Source of the DNA: Flavobacteriales bacterium
GTDB lineage: Bacteria > Bacteroidota > Bacteroidia > UBA10329
Assembly: GCA_021739695.1 (NCBI GenBank)
Contig: JAIPBM010000006.1
Span: forward strand, 62,001 to 126,000
Direction of reading: 5' to 3'
Length of the DNA stretch: 64,000 bases
The position numbers were made by a program, and so were the translations under genes. Below, one piece after another: positions 13,582 through 24,500 of the stretch. The notes beneath the pieces were generated by a model, which was not told the origin of the DNA, ran no database searches, and saw nothing but the letters and a program-made list of their open reading frames with translations. The stretch's first letter is position 1, and each line of letters starts with the position of its first letter.

Positions 13582-14004
13582 TTAGGCTCCTGTGTAATCT
13601 CTTCTCACCATGAATTTGGTGGTAATCGGCAGTTTTTGAGCTGCCAATCGAAGTGCTTCTTTGGCTGTTGCCATGTCTACACCGTCAATTTCGAACATCA
13701 CGCAACCAGGTTTTACAACCGCTACCCAATATTCTGGAGAACCTTTACCCTTACCCATCCTTACTTCGGCTGGTTTCTTAGTAATCGGTTTGTCTGGAAA
13801 CACTTTGATCCAAACTTGTCCTTCTCTCTTCATGTATCTCGTTACCGCGATACGTGCTGATTCGATCTGACGAGCGGTGATCCATGCACCTTCTTCCGCT
13901 TTTATACCAAATGAACCAAAGGCCAACTGATTGCCACGATTGGCAACACCTTTCATCTTCATTTTATGCATTTTGCGGAACTTCGTCCTTTTTGGCTGTA
14001 GCAT
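13582..14004 (-). CDS. rplP: 50S ribosomal protein L16
   Basis: A 140-residue protein that organises the A-site tRNA contact in the 50S subunit. It starts [20 protein letters not shown] and carries [20 protein letters not shown] and [19 protein letters not shown]. Normal length. It lies 29 bases after rpsC. Confidence 0.98.
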   Translation of the reverse strand: MLQPKRTKFRKMHKMKMKGVANRGNQLAFGSFGIKAEEGAWITARQIESARIAVTRYMKREGQVWIKVFPDKPITKKPAEVRMGKGKGSPEYWVAVVKPGCVMFEIDGVDMATAKEALRLAAQKLPITTKFMVRRDYTGA

Positions 14005-14033
14005 AGCTTTGCTGTTCTTCCTGTTCTACCTAA

Positions 14034-14735
14034 TTATTGCTTTCTGTCTCGTTTGGCCAAACGTGCTGGTTTCTTGCTTTGAACGGTTGAGTTCGGAGCA
14101 AGATCTCTCTTACCATAAACCTCACCTAGCATGATCCATACTTTTATTCCAAGTCGACCATAGGTTGTGTGTGCCTCCACGTGAGCGTAATCAATATCTG
14201 CCCTGAATGTGTGAAGTGGAATTCTTCCATCCTTATACATTTCAGAACGTGCCATCTCAGCTCCACCCAATCTTCCGCTCACTTGCACTTTAATTCCTTC
14301 AGCTCCCATTCTCATGGTTGAAGCAACTGCCATCTTAACCGCTCTTCTAAAAGAGATACGACCTTCCAATTGGCGTGCAATGCTTTCTCCTACTAACCGA
14401 GCATCAAGCTCTGGTCTTTTAATTTCGAAGATGTTGATCTGAACCTCTTTACCAGTGATTTTTTTCAACTCCTCTTTCAATTTGTCAACCTCGCTACCAC
14501 CTTTTCCGATAATGATTCCTGGTCTAGCAGTGTTTACCGTAACGGTAACTAACTTAAGGGTACGCTCCACAATGATCTTAGAGATACTTGCTTTTGCCAA
14601 ACGCGCACGCAGGTACTTACGGATTTTGTAATCCTCCTCAATTTTTGCTGGAGTGTCTTTACCACCATACCAGTTGGAATCCCAACCTTTGATGATTCCC
14701 AGTCTATTACCTATCGGATTTGTCTTCTGTCCCAT
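14034..14735 (-). CDS. rpsC: 30S ribosomal protein S3
   Basis: A 233-residue protein at the mRNA entry tunnel. It starts [20 protein letters not shown]. The type II KH domain has the motif [15 protein letters not shown] at about residues 75-90. The C-terminal domain has [20 protein letters not shown] and [10 protein letters not shown]. Normal length. It lies 7 bases after rplV. Confidence 0.98.
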   Translation of the reverse strand: MGQKTNPIGNRLGIIKGWDSNWYGGKDTPAKIEEDYKIRKYLRARLAKASISKIIVERTLKLVTVTVNTARPGIIIGKGGSEVDKLKEELKKITGKEVQINIFEIKRPELDARLVGESIARQLEGRISFRRAVKMAVASTMRMGAEGIKVQVSGRLGGAEMARSEMYKDGRIPLHTFRADIDYAHVEAHTTYGRLGIKVWIMLGEVYGKRDLAPNSTVQSKKPARLAKRDRKQ

Positions 14736-14742
14736 GCGTCAA

Positions 14743-15135
14743 TCAGTTCTTGCTATCTAAAACAAGTGTTACGTGGTTTGATCTTTTTCTAATTCTATGT
14801 GCTCGGCCCTGTGGAGCTGTCTGCAATCTTTTCAATGCTCGTCCACCGTCTACCGAAATCTCCTTCACAAAAAGTGTTGAAGCATCAACGGTTCCGTTGC
14901 TTTTCTGCTCGAAATTTGAAAGAGCAGAAAGCAAAAGCTTTTCAATTCTTCCTGATGCTTCCTTCGGATGGAGTTTCAACGCGTATAGCGCCTTATCAAC
15001 TTCCATTCCTCTCACCATATCGGCCACCAATCTCATTTTCCTTGGTGATGTAGGCACATTTTTCAATGAAGCGAAGTACTGCGTCTTTCGCGCTTCCTTC
15101 ATTGCATCTGCCATCAGTTTTTTTCTCTTTCCCAT
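14743..15135 (-). CDS. rplV: 50S ribosomal protein L22
   Basis: A 130-residue protein that contributes a loop to the exit tunnel. Recognised from [37 protein letters not shown] and SNHVTLVL. It is slightly longer than the E. coli protein (110) because of extra N-terminal residues. It lies 27 bases after rpsS. Confidence 0.97.
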   Translation of the reverse strand: MGKRKKLMADAMKEARKTQYFASLKNVPTSPRKMRLVADMVRGMEVDKALYALKLHPKEASGRIEKLLLSALSNFEQKSNGTVDASTLFVKEISVDGGRALKRLQTAPQGRAHRIRKRSNHVTLVLDSKN

Positions 15136-15162
15136 TGCTTTAAGCTTGGAGATACGCTTTTA

Positions 15163-15429
15163 TTACTTCTTACCTTTTCCGTGTCCACGGTATGTTCTCG
15201 TTGGCGAGAATTCACCGAACTTGTGACCTACCATGTTCTCAGTTACATAAACAGGGATAAACTTGTTCCCGTTATGCACAGCAATAGTAAGACCTACAAA
15301 ATCTGGACTGATAACTGATCTTCTTGACCAAGTTTTGATCACAGTCTTCTTTTTGCTTTCTTGGGCTTCAACAGCTCGTTTTTCAAGCTTGAAATCTATA
15401 AAAGGCCCTTTTTTAAGTGATCTTGCCAT
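15163..15429 (-). CDS. rpsS: 30S ribosomal protein S19
   Basis: An 88-residue protein of the 30S head that partners S13. It starts [37 protein letters not shown] and [17 protein letters not shown] are family signatures. Normal length. It lies 7 bases after rplB. Confidence 0.98.
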   Translation of the reverse strand: MARSLKKGPFIDFKLEKRAVEAQESKKKTVIKTWSRRSVISPDFVGLTIAVHNGNKFIPVYVTENMVGHKFGEFSPTRTYRGHGKGKK

Positions 15430-15436
15430 TACCTAA

Positions 15437-16261
<825 letters not shown>

Positions 16262-16267
16262 GGTCTA

Positions 16268-16558
16268 TCAGATATTGCTATAAAAATCAATGGATTGTCC
16301 TTCGGCCAGCGTAACAATAGCTTTCTTCACTGCAGATGTTCTTCCTACAATAAATTTGCTTTTGGTGTTTCTGCTTCGCTTTTTCCCTGGAATAATCATT
16401 GTGTTAACAGACTCAACATTAACGCCATACATCTTCTCCACGGCCTGCTTTACTTCAACCTTATTGGCCTTTCTATTGACAACGAAACCGTACTGACCGA
16501 GCTTAGCGCCCATGTCCGTCATTTTCTCAGTTATCAAAGGTTTAACAAGAACTTCCAT
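16268..16558 (-). CDS. rplW: 50S ribosomal protein L23
   Basis: A 96-residue protein at the exit tunnel rim, the docking site for trigger factor and SRP. Recognised from VLVKPLITEKMTDMGAKLGQ, YGFVVNRKANKVEVKQAVEK and YGVNVESVNTMIIPGK. Normal length. It lies 7 bases after rplD. Confidence 0.97.
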   Translation of the reverse strand: MEVLVKPLITEKMTDMGAKLGQYGFVVNRKANKVEVKQAVEKMYGVNVESVNTMIIPGKKRSRNTKSKFIVGRTSAVKKAIVTLAEGQSIDFYSNI

Positions 16559-16565
16559 CGCTTTA

Positions 16566-17192
16566 TTAGCTTAAACTTTTCTCAATTGTCGCAATTGCAC
16601 TCTCCGAAAGGAGTAGATTATTTGCGTTTAAAATACCGTAAGTGTTTAATTCTGACACAGTTACGACTTTCGCACCCTTCAAATTTCGGGAGGACAAATA
16701 TATGTTTTTATCCTGCTCATTTAGAACTAGCAAAGTTTTTTTGTCTGATAGCTTCAAATTAGCCAAAAACTGAATGTATTCTTTCGTTTTTGCGGCATCG
16801 AATTTGAAGTCCTCAACCACTGTAATGGCATTATCATTGGCCATTAGAGACAAAGCTGATCTACGAGCTGCTTGCTTCAGCTTTTTGTTCAACTTGAAGC
16901 TGTGATCGTTTGGACGTGGACCGAATACTCGACCTCCACCTCTCAACAATGGGCTTTTGATGTCCCCAAAACGCGCTCCACCAGATCCTTTCTGCTTTCT
17001 GATCTTACGTGTACTTCCACGTACTTCAGATCGCTCTCTAGAGCTGCTGGTACCTTGGCGTTGGTTGGCCAAATATTGCTTTACGTCTAGGTAGATGGCA
17101 TGCTCATTCGGAGTTATTCCGAAAACGTCTGCGCTCAACTTCACTTTTTTGGAAGTTGCCTTACCTGCTTTGTCTACTACTGCTAATTCCAT
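16566..17192 (-). CDS. rplD: 50S ribosomal protein L4
   Basis: A 208-residue protein whose extended loop lines the exit tunnel. That loop is visible as [20 protein letters not shown] followed by [19 protein letters not shown]. In E. coli L4 represses the S10 operon; no leader structure for this is evident here. Normal length. It lies 2 bases after rplC, suggesting translational coupling. Confidence 0.97.
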   Translation of the reverse strand: MELAVVDKAGKATSKKVKLSADVFGITPNEHAIYLDVKQYLANQRQGTSSSRERSEVRGSTRKIRKQKGSGGARFGDIKSPLLRGGGRVFGPRPNDHSFKLNKKLKQAARRSALSLMANDNAITVVEDFKFDAAKTKEYIQFLANLKLSDKKTLLVLNEQDKNIYLSSRNLKGAKVVTVSELNTYGILNANNLLLSESAIATIEKSLS

Positions 17193-17194
17193 TA

Positions 17195-17830
17195 TTACTT
17201 CTCTACAATAATGTATGAACCTTTAGCTCCTGGAACAGCACCACTCAAAACAAGTAGATTTCTTTCTGCATCCACAGCCAAAACCTGAAGGTTCTGAACT
17301 TTAACTCTTTTATCACCGGTCTGTCCACCCATTCTAAGGCCTTTGAAAACCCTAGCAGGATAAGAACATGCACCAACTGAACCCGGGTGACGTGCCCTGT
17401 TGTGCTGACCGTGAGTGGCTTGACCAACTCCAGCGAATCCATGACGTTTTACAACACCTTGAAATCCTTTTCCCTTTGATTTGGCGACAACATCCACGTA
17501 ATCTCCTTCTACGAAGATATCTGCTACTCCGATCTCAGCTCCCAATACGGCAGACTCAAATTGTGTGTAGCCATGTGTTGTTCTGAACTCCACCATCTTA
17601 CGCTTCGGCTCTGTTTTGGCCTTTTTGAAGTGACCATTGAGCGCTGAAGTAGTTCGTTTGGCTTTGCGTTCGCCAGTTCCTAATTGAATAGCTGTGTAAC
17701 CATCTGTCTCAGTAGTTTTTACTTGAGTGACAGCACACGGTTCAATTTCGAGAACGGTACATGGAATGTTCTTACCTGTAGCATCGTACAAGCTAGTCAT
17801 TCCTATTTTCTTTCCTATAAGTCCAGACAT
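17195..17830 (-). CDS. rplC: 50S ribosomal protein L3
   Basis: A 211-residue protein whose long loop reaches the peptidyl transferase centre. It starts [20 protein letters not shown] and has the signature [20 protein letters not shown] followed by [20 protein letters not shown]. Normal length. It lies 30 bases after rpsJ. Confidence 0.98.
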   Translation of the reverse strand: MSGLIGKKIGMTSLYDATGKNIPCTVLEIEPCAVTQVKTTETDGYTAIQLGTGERKAKRTTSALNGHFKKAKTEPKRKMVEFRTTHGYTQFESAVLGAEIGVADIFVEGDYVDVVAKSKGKGFQGVVKRHGFAGVGQATHGQHNRARHPGSVGACSYPARVFKGLRMGGQTGDKRVKVQNLQVLAVDAERNLLVLSGAVPGAKGSYIIVEK

Positions 17831-17860
17831 GACCTAATTATTTACTGGTTAACTCTAACG

Positions 17861-18166
17861 TTATACTTTAATCTCCACTTCTACTCCACTTGGCAATTCC
17901 AGTTTCATCAACGAATCAACTGTTTTAGCCGTGCTGCTGTAGATATCCAACAGTCTCTTGTAAGAGCTGAATTGGAACTGCTCTCTCGACTTTTTGTTAA
18001 CGTGCGTAGAGCGAAGCACCGTGTAGATCTTTTTGTGTGTTGGCAAAGGAATCGGTCCACTAACGATGGCTCCGGTTGCTTTTACTGTCTTCACAATTTT
18101 CTCAGCGCTCTTGTCAACCAAGTTATGGTCGTACGATTTGAGCTTTATTCTTATTCTCTGTGTCAT
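17861..18166 (-). CDS. rpsJ: 30S ribosomal protein S10
   Basis: A 101-residue protein of the 30S head, also the NusE transcription antitermination factor. It starts [37 protein letters not shown] and [12 protein letters not shown] are diagnostic. Normal length. It lies 41 bases after fusA, so here S10 is inside the str-type cluster transcript instead of heading its own operon. Confidence 0.98.
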   Translation of the reverse strand: MTQRIRIKLKSYDHNLVDKSAEKIVKTVKATGAIVSGPIPLPTHKKIYTVLRSTHVNKKSREQFQFSSYKRLLDIYSSTAKTVDSLMKLELPSGVEVEIKV

Positions 18167-18207
18167 GATTCTTATTGACTAGTTAGGGTTTGAGGCATCA
18201 AACCCCT

Positions 18208-20310
18208 CTACACTTTTTCTCCTTTTACACGTGCAATTACTTCTTCAGAAACGTTTCTTGGACATGGCTCGAAGTGATCGAATTCCATGGTAGATGTCGC
18301 TCTACCTGAAGTAATCGTTCTCAATTGAGTAACATATCCGAACATCTCTGAAAGTGGCACAAGACATTTAACAACCTGAGCTGTTCCTCTGCTGTCCATT
18401 CCTTGCATCTGACCACGTCTTCTGTTAAGGTCACCCATAACGTCTCCCATGTTCTCTTCTGGAGTAACAACTTCAACCTTCATGATCGGCTCAAGCAGCA
18501 CTGGACCTGCTTTTCTAGCAGCTTCTTTGTAAGCGATCTGCGCGCAGATTTCAAACGAAAGGGCATCCGAGTCAACCGCGTGGAATGATCCATCATTCAA
18601 GGTCACTTTCATCGTGTCCATTTTGAAGCCAGCCAATACACCATTGTTCATGGCCATTTTGAAACCTTTCTCAATAGATGGGATGAATTCTCTTGGAATG
18701 TTACCACCGCTGATCTTGTTTTCAAACTGAAGACCTTCTCCAACGAAATCTGCATCAACAGGTCCCAATTCGAATTGGATATCAGCGAATTTACCACGAC
18801 CACCAGATTGTTTCTTGTAAACCTCGCGGTGTGCAACCTTACCAGTGATAGCCTCTTTATAAGTTACCTGTGGAGCTCCTTGATTAACCTCAACCTTGAA
18901 CTCTCGTCTCAATCGGTCGATGATGATCTCAAGGTGAAGCTCGCCCATACCAGAGATAACTGTTTGACCAGAATCTTGATCTGTGTGTACAACAAAGGTT
19001 GGATCTTCTTCTGCCAATTTACCAAGAGCAACACCCAACTTATCCATGTCGGCCTGTGTCTTAGGCTCGATGGCCAATCCGATCACTGGCTCTGGGAAAT
19101 TCATTGATTCCAGAATGATAGGAAACTTCTCATCGCAAAGCGTATCGCCTGTTTTGATGTCTTTGAAACCTACCGCAGCACCTATATCACCTGCTTCGAT
19201 GAATGGAATTGAGTTCTGCTTGTTTGCGTGCATTTGGAAGATACGTGATATACGCTCTTTCTTCCCTGTACGTGTATTGAATACGTAAGAACCAGCCTCC
19301 AATCTTCCAGAATAAGCACGGAAGAAGCAAAGACGACCTACGAATGGATCGGTAGCAATTTTAAACGCAAGTGCTGAAAATGGCTCTGAAACCTCTGGTT
19401 TTCTGCTTACAGGCTCATCCGTGTCTGGATTGGTTCCTGTGATGTTCTCCATGTCAAGCGGGCTTGGCATCAATTCCATCACGTAATCCAACATGGTCTG
19501 CACACCTTTGTTCTTGAAAGCAGAACCGCACAACATAGGGATTACCTTATTGGCTACACATGCTTTACGAAGAGCCGAAATAACTTCAGCCTCTGTAATA
19601 GATGCTGGATCATCGAAGTATTTCTCCATCAAGGTATCATCGAAATCAGCAACTGACTCCAACAATTTCTCTCTCCACTCATCTACTTCAGCCTTCATAT
19701 CAGCAGGAATTTCTACTTCCTTGAAGGTCATTCCATGATCATCCTCGTTCCATACCATTGCACGGTAGTAAACAAGGTCAACCACCCCTTTGAAGGTCTC
19801 TTCTGCTCCGATAGGCAATTGTAATGGAACTGCATTACCACCCAACATTTCGCGCACTTGCTTAACGACTTTCAAGAAGTCAGCGCCTGAACGGTCCATC
19901 TTGTTTACAAAACCAAGACGTGTAACGTTGTAATTATCGGCCAATCTCCAGTTAGTCTCTGATTGTGGCTCAACACCATCAACAGCAGAGAAAAGGAATA
20001 CAAGACCGTCCAATACACGTAGCGAACGATTTACCTCAACGGTAAAGTCAACGTGTCCTGGTGTGTCAATGATATTAATCTTGTAATTGTCGTCTTTGTA
20101 TTTCCAAAAACATGTAGTAGCAGCTGAAGTAATGGTGATACCACGCTCCTGCTCTTGCTCCATCCAGTCCATAGTAGCGGCACCATCATGCACCTCACCT
20201 ATCTTGTGATTAACACCTGCATAGAAAAGGATACGCTCAGTAGTTGTTGTCTTACCCGCATCAATGTGGGCAGCAATACCAATGTTCCTTGTATATCTTA
20301 AGTCAGCCAT
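18208..20310 (-). CDS. fusA: Elongation factor G
   Basis: A 700-residue GTPase that drives ribosomal translocation and, with RRF, recycling. The G domain has [20 protein letters not shown] (P-loop), [12 protein letters not shown] (switch II region), DTPGHVDF and the guanine-recognition motif [10 protein letters not shown]. Domains II-V follow in normal order, ending with [15 protein letters not shown]. It is the only EF-G-type gene in the window; EF-Tu is not next to it. It lies 18 bases after rpsG. Confidence 0.98.
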   Translation of the reverse strand: MADLRYTRNIGIAAHIDAGKTTTTERILFYAGVNHKIGEVHDGAATMDWMEQEQERGITITSAATTCFWKYKDDNYKINIIDTPGHVDFTVEVNRSLRVLDGLVFLFSAVDGVEPQSETNWRLADNYNVTRLGFVNKMDRSGADFLKVVKQVREMLGGNAVPLQLPIGAEETFKGVVDLVYYRAMVWNEDDHGMTFKEVEIPADMKAEVDEWREKLLESVADFDDTLMEKYFDDPASITEAEVISALRKACVANKVIPMLCGSAFKNKGVQTMLDYVMELMPSPLDMENITGTNPDTDEPVSRKPEVSEPFSALAFKIATDPFVGRLCFFRAYSGRLEAGSYVFNTRTGKKERISRIFQMHANKQNSIPFIEAGDIGAAVGFKDIKTGDTLCDEKFPIILESMNFPEPVIGLAIEPKTQADMDKLGVALGKLAEEDPTFVVHTDQDSGQTVISGMGELHLEIIIDRLRREFKVEVNQGAPQVTYKEAITGKVAHREVYKKQSGGRGKFADIQFELGPVDADFVGEGLQFENKISGGNIPREFIPSIEKGFKMAMNNGVLAGFKMDTMKVTLNDGSFHAVDSDALSFEICAQIAYKEAARKAGPVLLEPIMKVEVVTPEENMGDVMGDLNRRRGQMQGMDSRGTAQVVKCLVPLSEMFGYVTQLRTITSGRATSTMEFDHFEPCPRNVSEEVIARVKGEKV

Positions 20311-20328
20311 CTTCTTTCTACTACCTTA

Positions 20329-20802
20329 TTAGAACTTGAAATGAGAGAAGGCTTTATTTGCCTCTGCCATTCTCAATGTATCTTCTTTCTTCTTGTAAGC
20401 TGCGCCTTCTTCTTTTGCAGCAGCAATGATCTCTGCAGCCAATTTTCTGGCCATCGATTTATCATTACGTTTTTTAGCATACATGATCATCCATGTAATA
20501 CCCAATGCCAATTTTCTTTTTGGACGAACTTCGATAGGAATTTGGAAGGTAGACCCACCTACTCTTCTACTTTTCACCTCAACAGGAGGCATGATATTGT
20601 TCAATGCTTTTTTGAACACATCCAACCCGTTCTCCTCTTCGCCTGCTTTTTGATCAACGATAGCAATGGCATCGTAGAAAACAGTAAGCGCTACACTTTT
20701 CTTTCCATCAAGCATTAAGCTATTGACGAAACGAGTTACCAAAGTATCCTTGAATTTAGGATCTGGAACTAACTCTCTTTTTTTAGGAATCGACTTTCTC
20801 AT
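20329..20802 (-). CDS. rpsG: 30S ribosomal protein S7
   Basis: A 157-residue primary 16S rRNA-binding protein of the head. It starts MRKSIPKKRELVPDPKFKDT. VNSLMLDGKKSVALTVFYDA and KSRRVGGSTFQIPIEVRPKR are family signatures. Normal length. It lies 20 bases after rpsL. Confidence 0.98.
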   Translation of the reverse strand: MRKSIPKKRELVPDPKFKDTLVTRFVNSLMLDGKKSVALTVFYDAIAIVDQKAGEEENGLDVFKKALNNIMPPVEVKSRRVGGSTFQIPIEVRPKRKLALGITWMIMYAKKRNDKSMARKLAAEIIAAAKEEGAAYKKKEDTLRMAEANKAFSHFKF

Positions 20803-20822
20803 TGTCTATAGACTCTTAATGC

Positions 20823-21206
20823 TTATGCTTTTTTCACCTTTGGACGTTTCGTACCATACTTGGAACGACCTTGTTTTCTATCACCAACACCTGCAGTATC
20901 CAATGCACCACGAACGATGTGGTAACGAACACCTGGAAGGTCTTTTACTCTACCACCTCTTACCAACACAATAGAGTGCTCTTGTAGGTTGTGTCCTTCT
21001 CCACCGATATAAGAGTTAACCTCTTTACCATTGGTTAGACGAACCCTTGCTACTTTTCTCATAGCTGAATTCGGTTTCTTTGGAGTGGTTGTATATACTC
21101 TAATACAAACACCTCTTCTTTGCGGACAAGAATCTAATGCAGCCGATTTACTTTTATTAGTAATCGTCTTTCTTCCGTTCCTTACAAGCTGCTGAATCGT
21201 AGGCAT
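20823..21206 (-). CDS. rpsL: 30S ribosomal protein S12
   Basis: A 127-residue decoding-centre protein and the first gene of the superoperon. It starts [20 protein letters not shown] and contains [20 protein letters not shown], whose Lys is the site where streptomycin-resistance substitutions arise; the wild-type Lys is present. [14 protein letters not shown] follows. A consensus promoter lies at 21258-21287. Confidence 0.98.
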   Translation of the reverse strand: MPTIQQLVRNGRKTITNKSKSAALDSCPQRRGVCIRVYTTTPKKPNSAMRKVARVRLTNGKEVNSYIGGEGHNLQEHSIVLVRGGRVKDLPGVRYHIVRGALDTAGVGDRKQGRSKYGTKRPKVKKA

Positions 21207-21257
21207 AGCGCGGCTTTCGTTGATTTTTAGTTCAATACCCTATTATTTAAGGGTCGG

Positions 21258-21287
21258 CAAAAGTACAAACTTGTTGCTAAAAAACAA
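21258..21287 (-). promoter_or_regulatory. Main promoter of the ribosomal superoperon
   Basis: On the minus strand a TTG (21287-21285) is followed after exactly 19 bases by TACTTTTG (21265-21258). This matches the Bacteroidota primary sigma-factor consensus TTG, 19-21 bases, TAnnTTTG at every fixed position. Transcription would begin near 21250, giving a leader of about 45 bases before rpsL. It is the clearest promoter match I found in the 21-kb block. Confidence 0.85.
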
Positions 21288-21350
21288 GCGGAAATAGATT
21301 AAATGCAAATTCTTTTTCTCACATGTGATTTTTAGATCGCCCTGAAATAC

Positions 21351-21376
21351 AAAAACCCGCTGAAAAGCAGGCTTTT
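21351..21376 (-). terminator. Second terminator-like hairpin upstream of rpsL
   Basis: On the minus strand AAAAGCCTGCT pairs with AGCGGGTTTTT through 11 positions, two of them G-U, around a TTTC tetraloop, and ends in a T-run. The G-U pairs only work on the minus-strand RNA, so the direction is clear. It lies about 130-150 bases downstream of the terminator at 21502-21526, protecting the rpsL promoter from readthrough or ending a short transcript. Confidence 0.65.
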
Positions 21377-21387
21377 AAGTCTTTACA

Positions 21388-21477
21388 TCAGGTATCTCTT
21401 GACTCAGATAAAACATTCATAGACTTAGCCCATCGATTATGACCTTGAGCAATTAAATCAAGCGAATGACCATCCAT
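21388..21477 (-). other. 29-codon open frame between two terminators
   Basis: From the ATG at 21477 the minus strand encodes MDGHSLDLIAQGHNRWAKSM and nine further residues, stopping 11 bases before the hairpin at 21351-21376. No family is recognised. The position between two minus-strand terminators makes a short transcript or small peptide possible, but a frame of this length can arise by chance. I see no promoter consensus just upstream. Confidence 0.2.
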
Positions 21478-21494
21478 AATGCATGGCTCGTGCT

Positions 21495-21526
21495 TAAAAA
21501 AAGAAAGCCGCTATACAAGCGGCTTC
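21495..21526 (-). terminator. Intrinsic terminator of the SprB-repeat gene
   Basis: On the minus strand AAGCCGCT and AGCGGCTT form a perfect 8-bp stem with a 5-base loop, followed by TCTTTTTTT. It begins about 23 bases after the stop codon of the secreted-protein gene ending at 21549 and is correctly oriented to end that transcript. Confidence 0.88.
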
Positions 21527-21548
21527 TTTATTCATTATGAATACGATT

Positions 21549-24500
21549 CTATCTGATAAGCGTCACGTCTCCGTTAAACTTATAGTCGGTTACTTTTTCT
21601 CCGTCCACTCCTTTGGCAGTGATGACATAGAAGTAGGTTCCGCTATTGAGTTCAAGTCCGCTGGTAGAACGTCCATCCCAACCTGCAAGCGGTTGTGTCC
21701 ATTCGTACACCTTCTCTCCCCATCGGTTGAATATCTCTCCTCTGAAATCGTAGATGTTACGGATCTTGAATGGGAAGAAGTCATTCTCAATCGGGTCTAT
21801 CGGAAACATGTCATTCAGTCCATCGCCATTAGGTGTAATAACGTTTGGAACAATGATCAACGAAGTTGGCTCTACGGAAACACCATCTGTGATGGTCATG
21901 GTATCGGTACAACCCGTTACATCGTTGTAAGCCACCAAAGTGAGGCTGAAAGTTCCAGAATCGGCATAGAGGAATTGGAACGAAGCTGTATCGTACGTGG
22001 TGATGGTGTTTCCATCGCCAAATATCCATTGGTATGCAGTTCCTCCTTCGGAAAGGTTGGTTACAGTTATTTCAAGTGGCTGCAAACCTGCCTGTGGGCT
22101 TAGGCTGAAATCTGCGTTAAGCACAAATGCAGGTGGGTTGATGGTTGCTGTGGCCTGTGCAGTACATCCGTTGCCATCTGTAACTGTTGCAGTAAAGCTG
22201 CCTGCTGGAAGCCCCAACGCTGTACTTCCTGTTTGATTGTCTGGATCATTCCAAGAATAACTGTACGGCAAGGTTCCGCCTGACACTTGTGTTTCTGCCA
22301 TTCCATCTTCAGAATAATCGCAGGTAATGGAAGTGGTAGATGTGACAGTGATAACCAATGCGTCTGGCTCGGTAATGTTGACATTCAACCACTGTGCAGT
22401 GCAACCGTTAGCGTCTGTAACTAATGCCGAGTACGTTCCAGGAGGCAGTCCACCTGCCAACGCGGTTGACTGTGCCGTTGGGTCGTCCCACAGATACGTA
22501 TAGCCTGGAGTTCCTCCTAAGGCACTCACTTCTGCCAAACCATCGGATGCACCATTGCAACTGACGTTCTGTGTCTGAGCAAGGGAAAGTACGATCGGTA
22601 ATGGTTCTTGTACCAAGATGTTCTGAAAATCGGCCGTGCAGTTATTGGCATCGGTAACGGTTACAGAATAAGATCCGGCAGGAATACCCGTGAGCGGATT
22701 TCCTGAAATGTTACCCGGATTCCACGTATACTGATATCCGGGAGTTCCGCCTGAAACAATTGCTTGGATGGATGCATCTGAAAGACCATTACAACTGGCG
22801 TTATCAATAGAAACAGCTATCGACATGGCGGAGGCCTGTGTGATAGTGACCGAGCCTGAAGTGGTGCACAGATTAGCATCAGTAACGATTACGTTGTATG
22901 TTCCTGCTGCAAGACCTGTAGCACTTGCGGTTGTTTGCAGGTTCGGGTCATTCCACTGATAAGAGAATGGAGCTGTTCCGCCCAAAGTAGTGGCAAGCGC
23001 AATACCATCGCTTCCACCATTACAAGACACTTGTTGATTTTGAACCGCAAGCAAGGTGAGAACTGCAGGCTCAGTTATGACCACCGTGATCGTAGTATCG
23101 CAGGTTTGAGAAGATGCCACTGTTACATTATAGGTTCCAGCTGCAAGACCAGAAGCTGTAGCTGTTTGCTGCGATGCAGGGTCATCCCAAGAATAACTAA
23201 GATTGGATCCATTGGCAGAAACCGTGGCCTGTCCGTTAGATTGTCCAAAGCAAGCTACTTGCTGATCGATAGTGACACTAGCAGCAAACGGAGCTGGCTG
23301 GCCTGTGACGACCGTATCGGTTGCCACGCATCCATTTGCATCTGTGACCTGGGCAACCCAAGAACCTACAGGTAGGCTTACTGCTGTAGCTGTATTCTGC
23401 GTTTGAGGATCATTCCATAGGTAAGTGTAAGGAGATGTTCCGCCAAAGCCCATCACAGAAGCTTCGCCTGTATTAGAACCGAAGCAGTTTGCATCGATGG
23501 TTCCGAAGACCTGTGCCGTCAAAGTATCTGGCTGTGGAATGACCACTGATTGCGTGACCATACATCCGTTAGAATCGGTCACCATCACATCGTAAGACCC
23601 TGCAGCTAAGTTGGTGGCAGTTGCAGCATTTCCTCCAACAGGCAACCAAGAATACGTGAATGGTGCTGTTCCTCCCGAAATACTTACGGTTGCTGCACCA
23701 TCAGCCAATCCAAAACAACTAACGCTATCCACCACTGCTGTAAGCGTTGGAGGAATGATAACGGCAATATCGCCTAAGTGATATGTGCCGTCTGCGGCTA
23801 CTCCGCCAAAACCAGTTCCACCATTGATAAGCACACTTGCACTGATCACGTTCGGTTGGCAAGGGCTTTGGAAAATTTTGATTCGACCGCCTGAACCGCC
23901 ACCTCCAAGATTACCACCAGTTCCAGCATTTGCAGAACCACTGCTACTTCCGCAAAACAGAGCGCTGTAATTGCATCCTGAAGTTCCTGTTCCTCCTGTT
24001 CCACCATTTCCTCCGTTTCCACCAATAGAACGAAGCGTACCTGTAATAGTTGAAATGCCATTGGCCTGAAGAAGGATTCCACCACCAGAACCTCCACCAG
24101 CGCCTCCGCCACCGCCAGCACCTGATGAAAAAGTACGTTCAGCGCAATCGTTGCAAGCATCAGAACAGCAATCGGTTGTTGTACCTCCGTTTCCTCCATT
24201 TCCGCCTACTCCACTTGTAGACCCATTGACAGAGATGTTTCCAGCTACGGTAAGGTCGCCAGTGGCGTAGAGAGCAACAAGGCCGCCTCCTGCCCCACCA
24301 ACAGCACCAGTCGCGCCATTGGAAGCACTCTTACCTCCACCACCTCCTCCAGCTCCACCAGAACCAAGGTCTATATCTGGACCAGTAGTTGTTCCGTACG
24401 TTCCTCCGATGACCCCACCTGTACCACCTGTACCTGCAGTTGGGCTAGCGCAACCAGTTATACTCATTCCTGAAAAGTTACCTGAATTGTATGCTGCACC

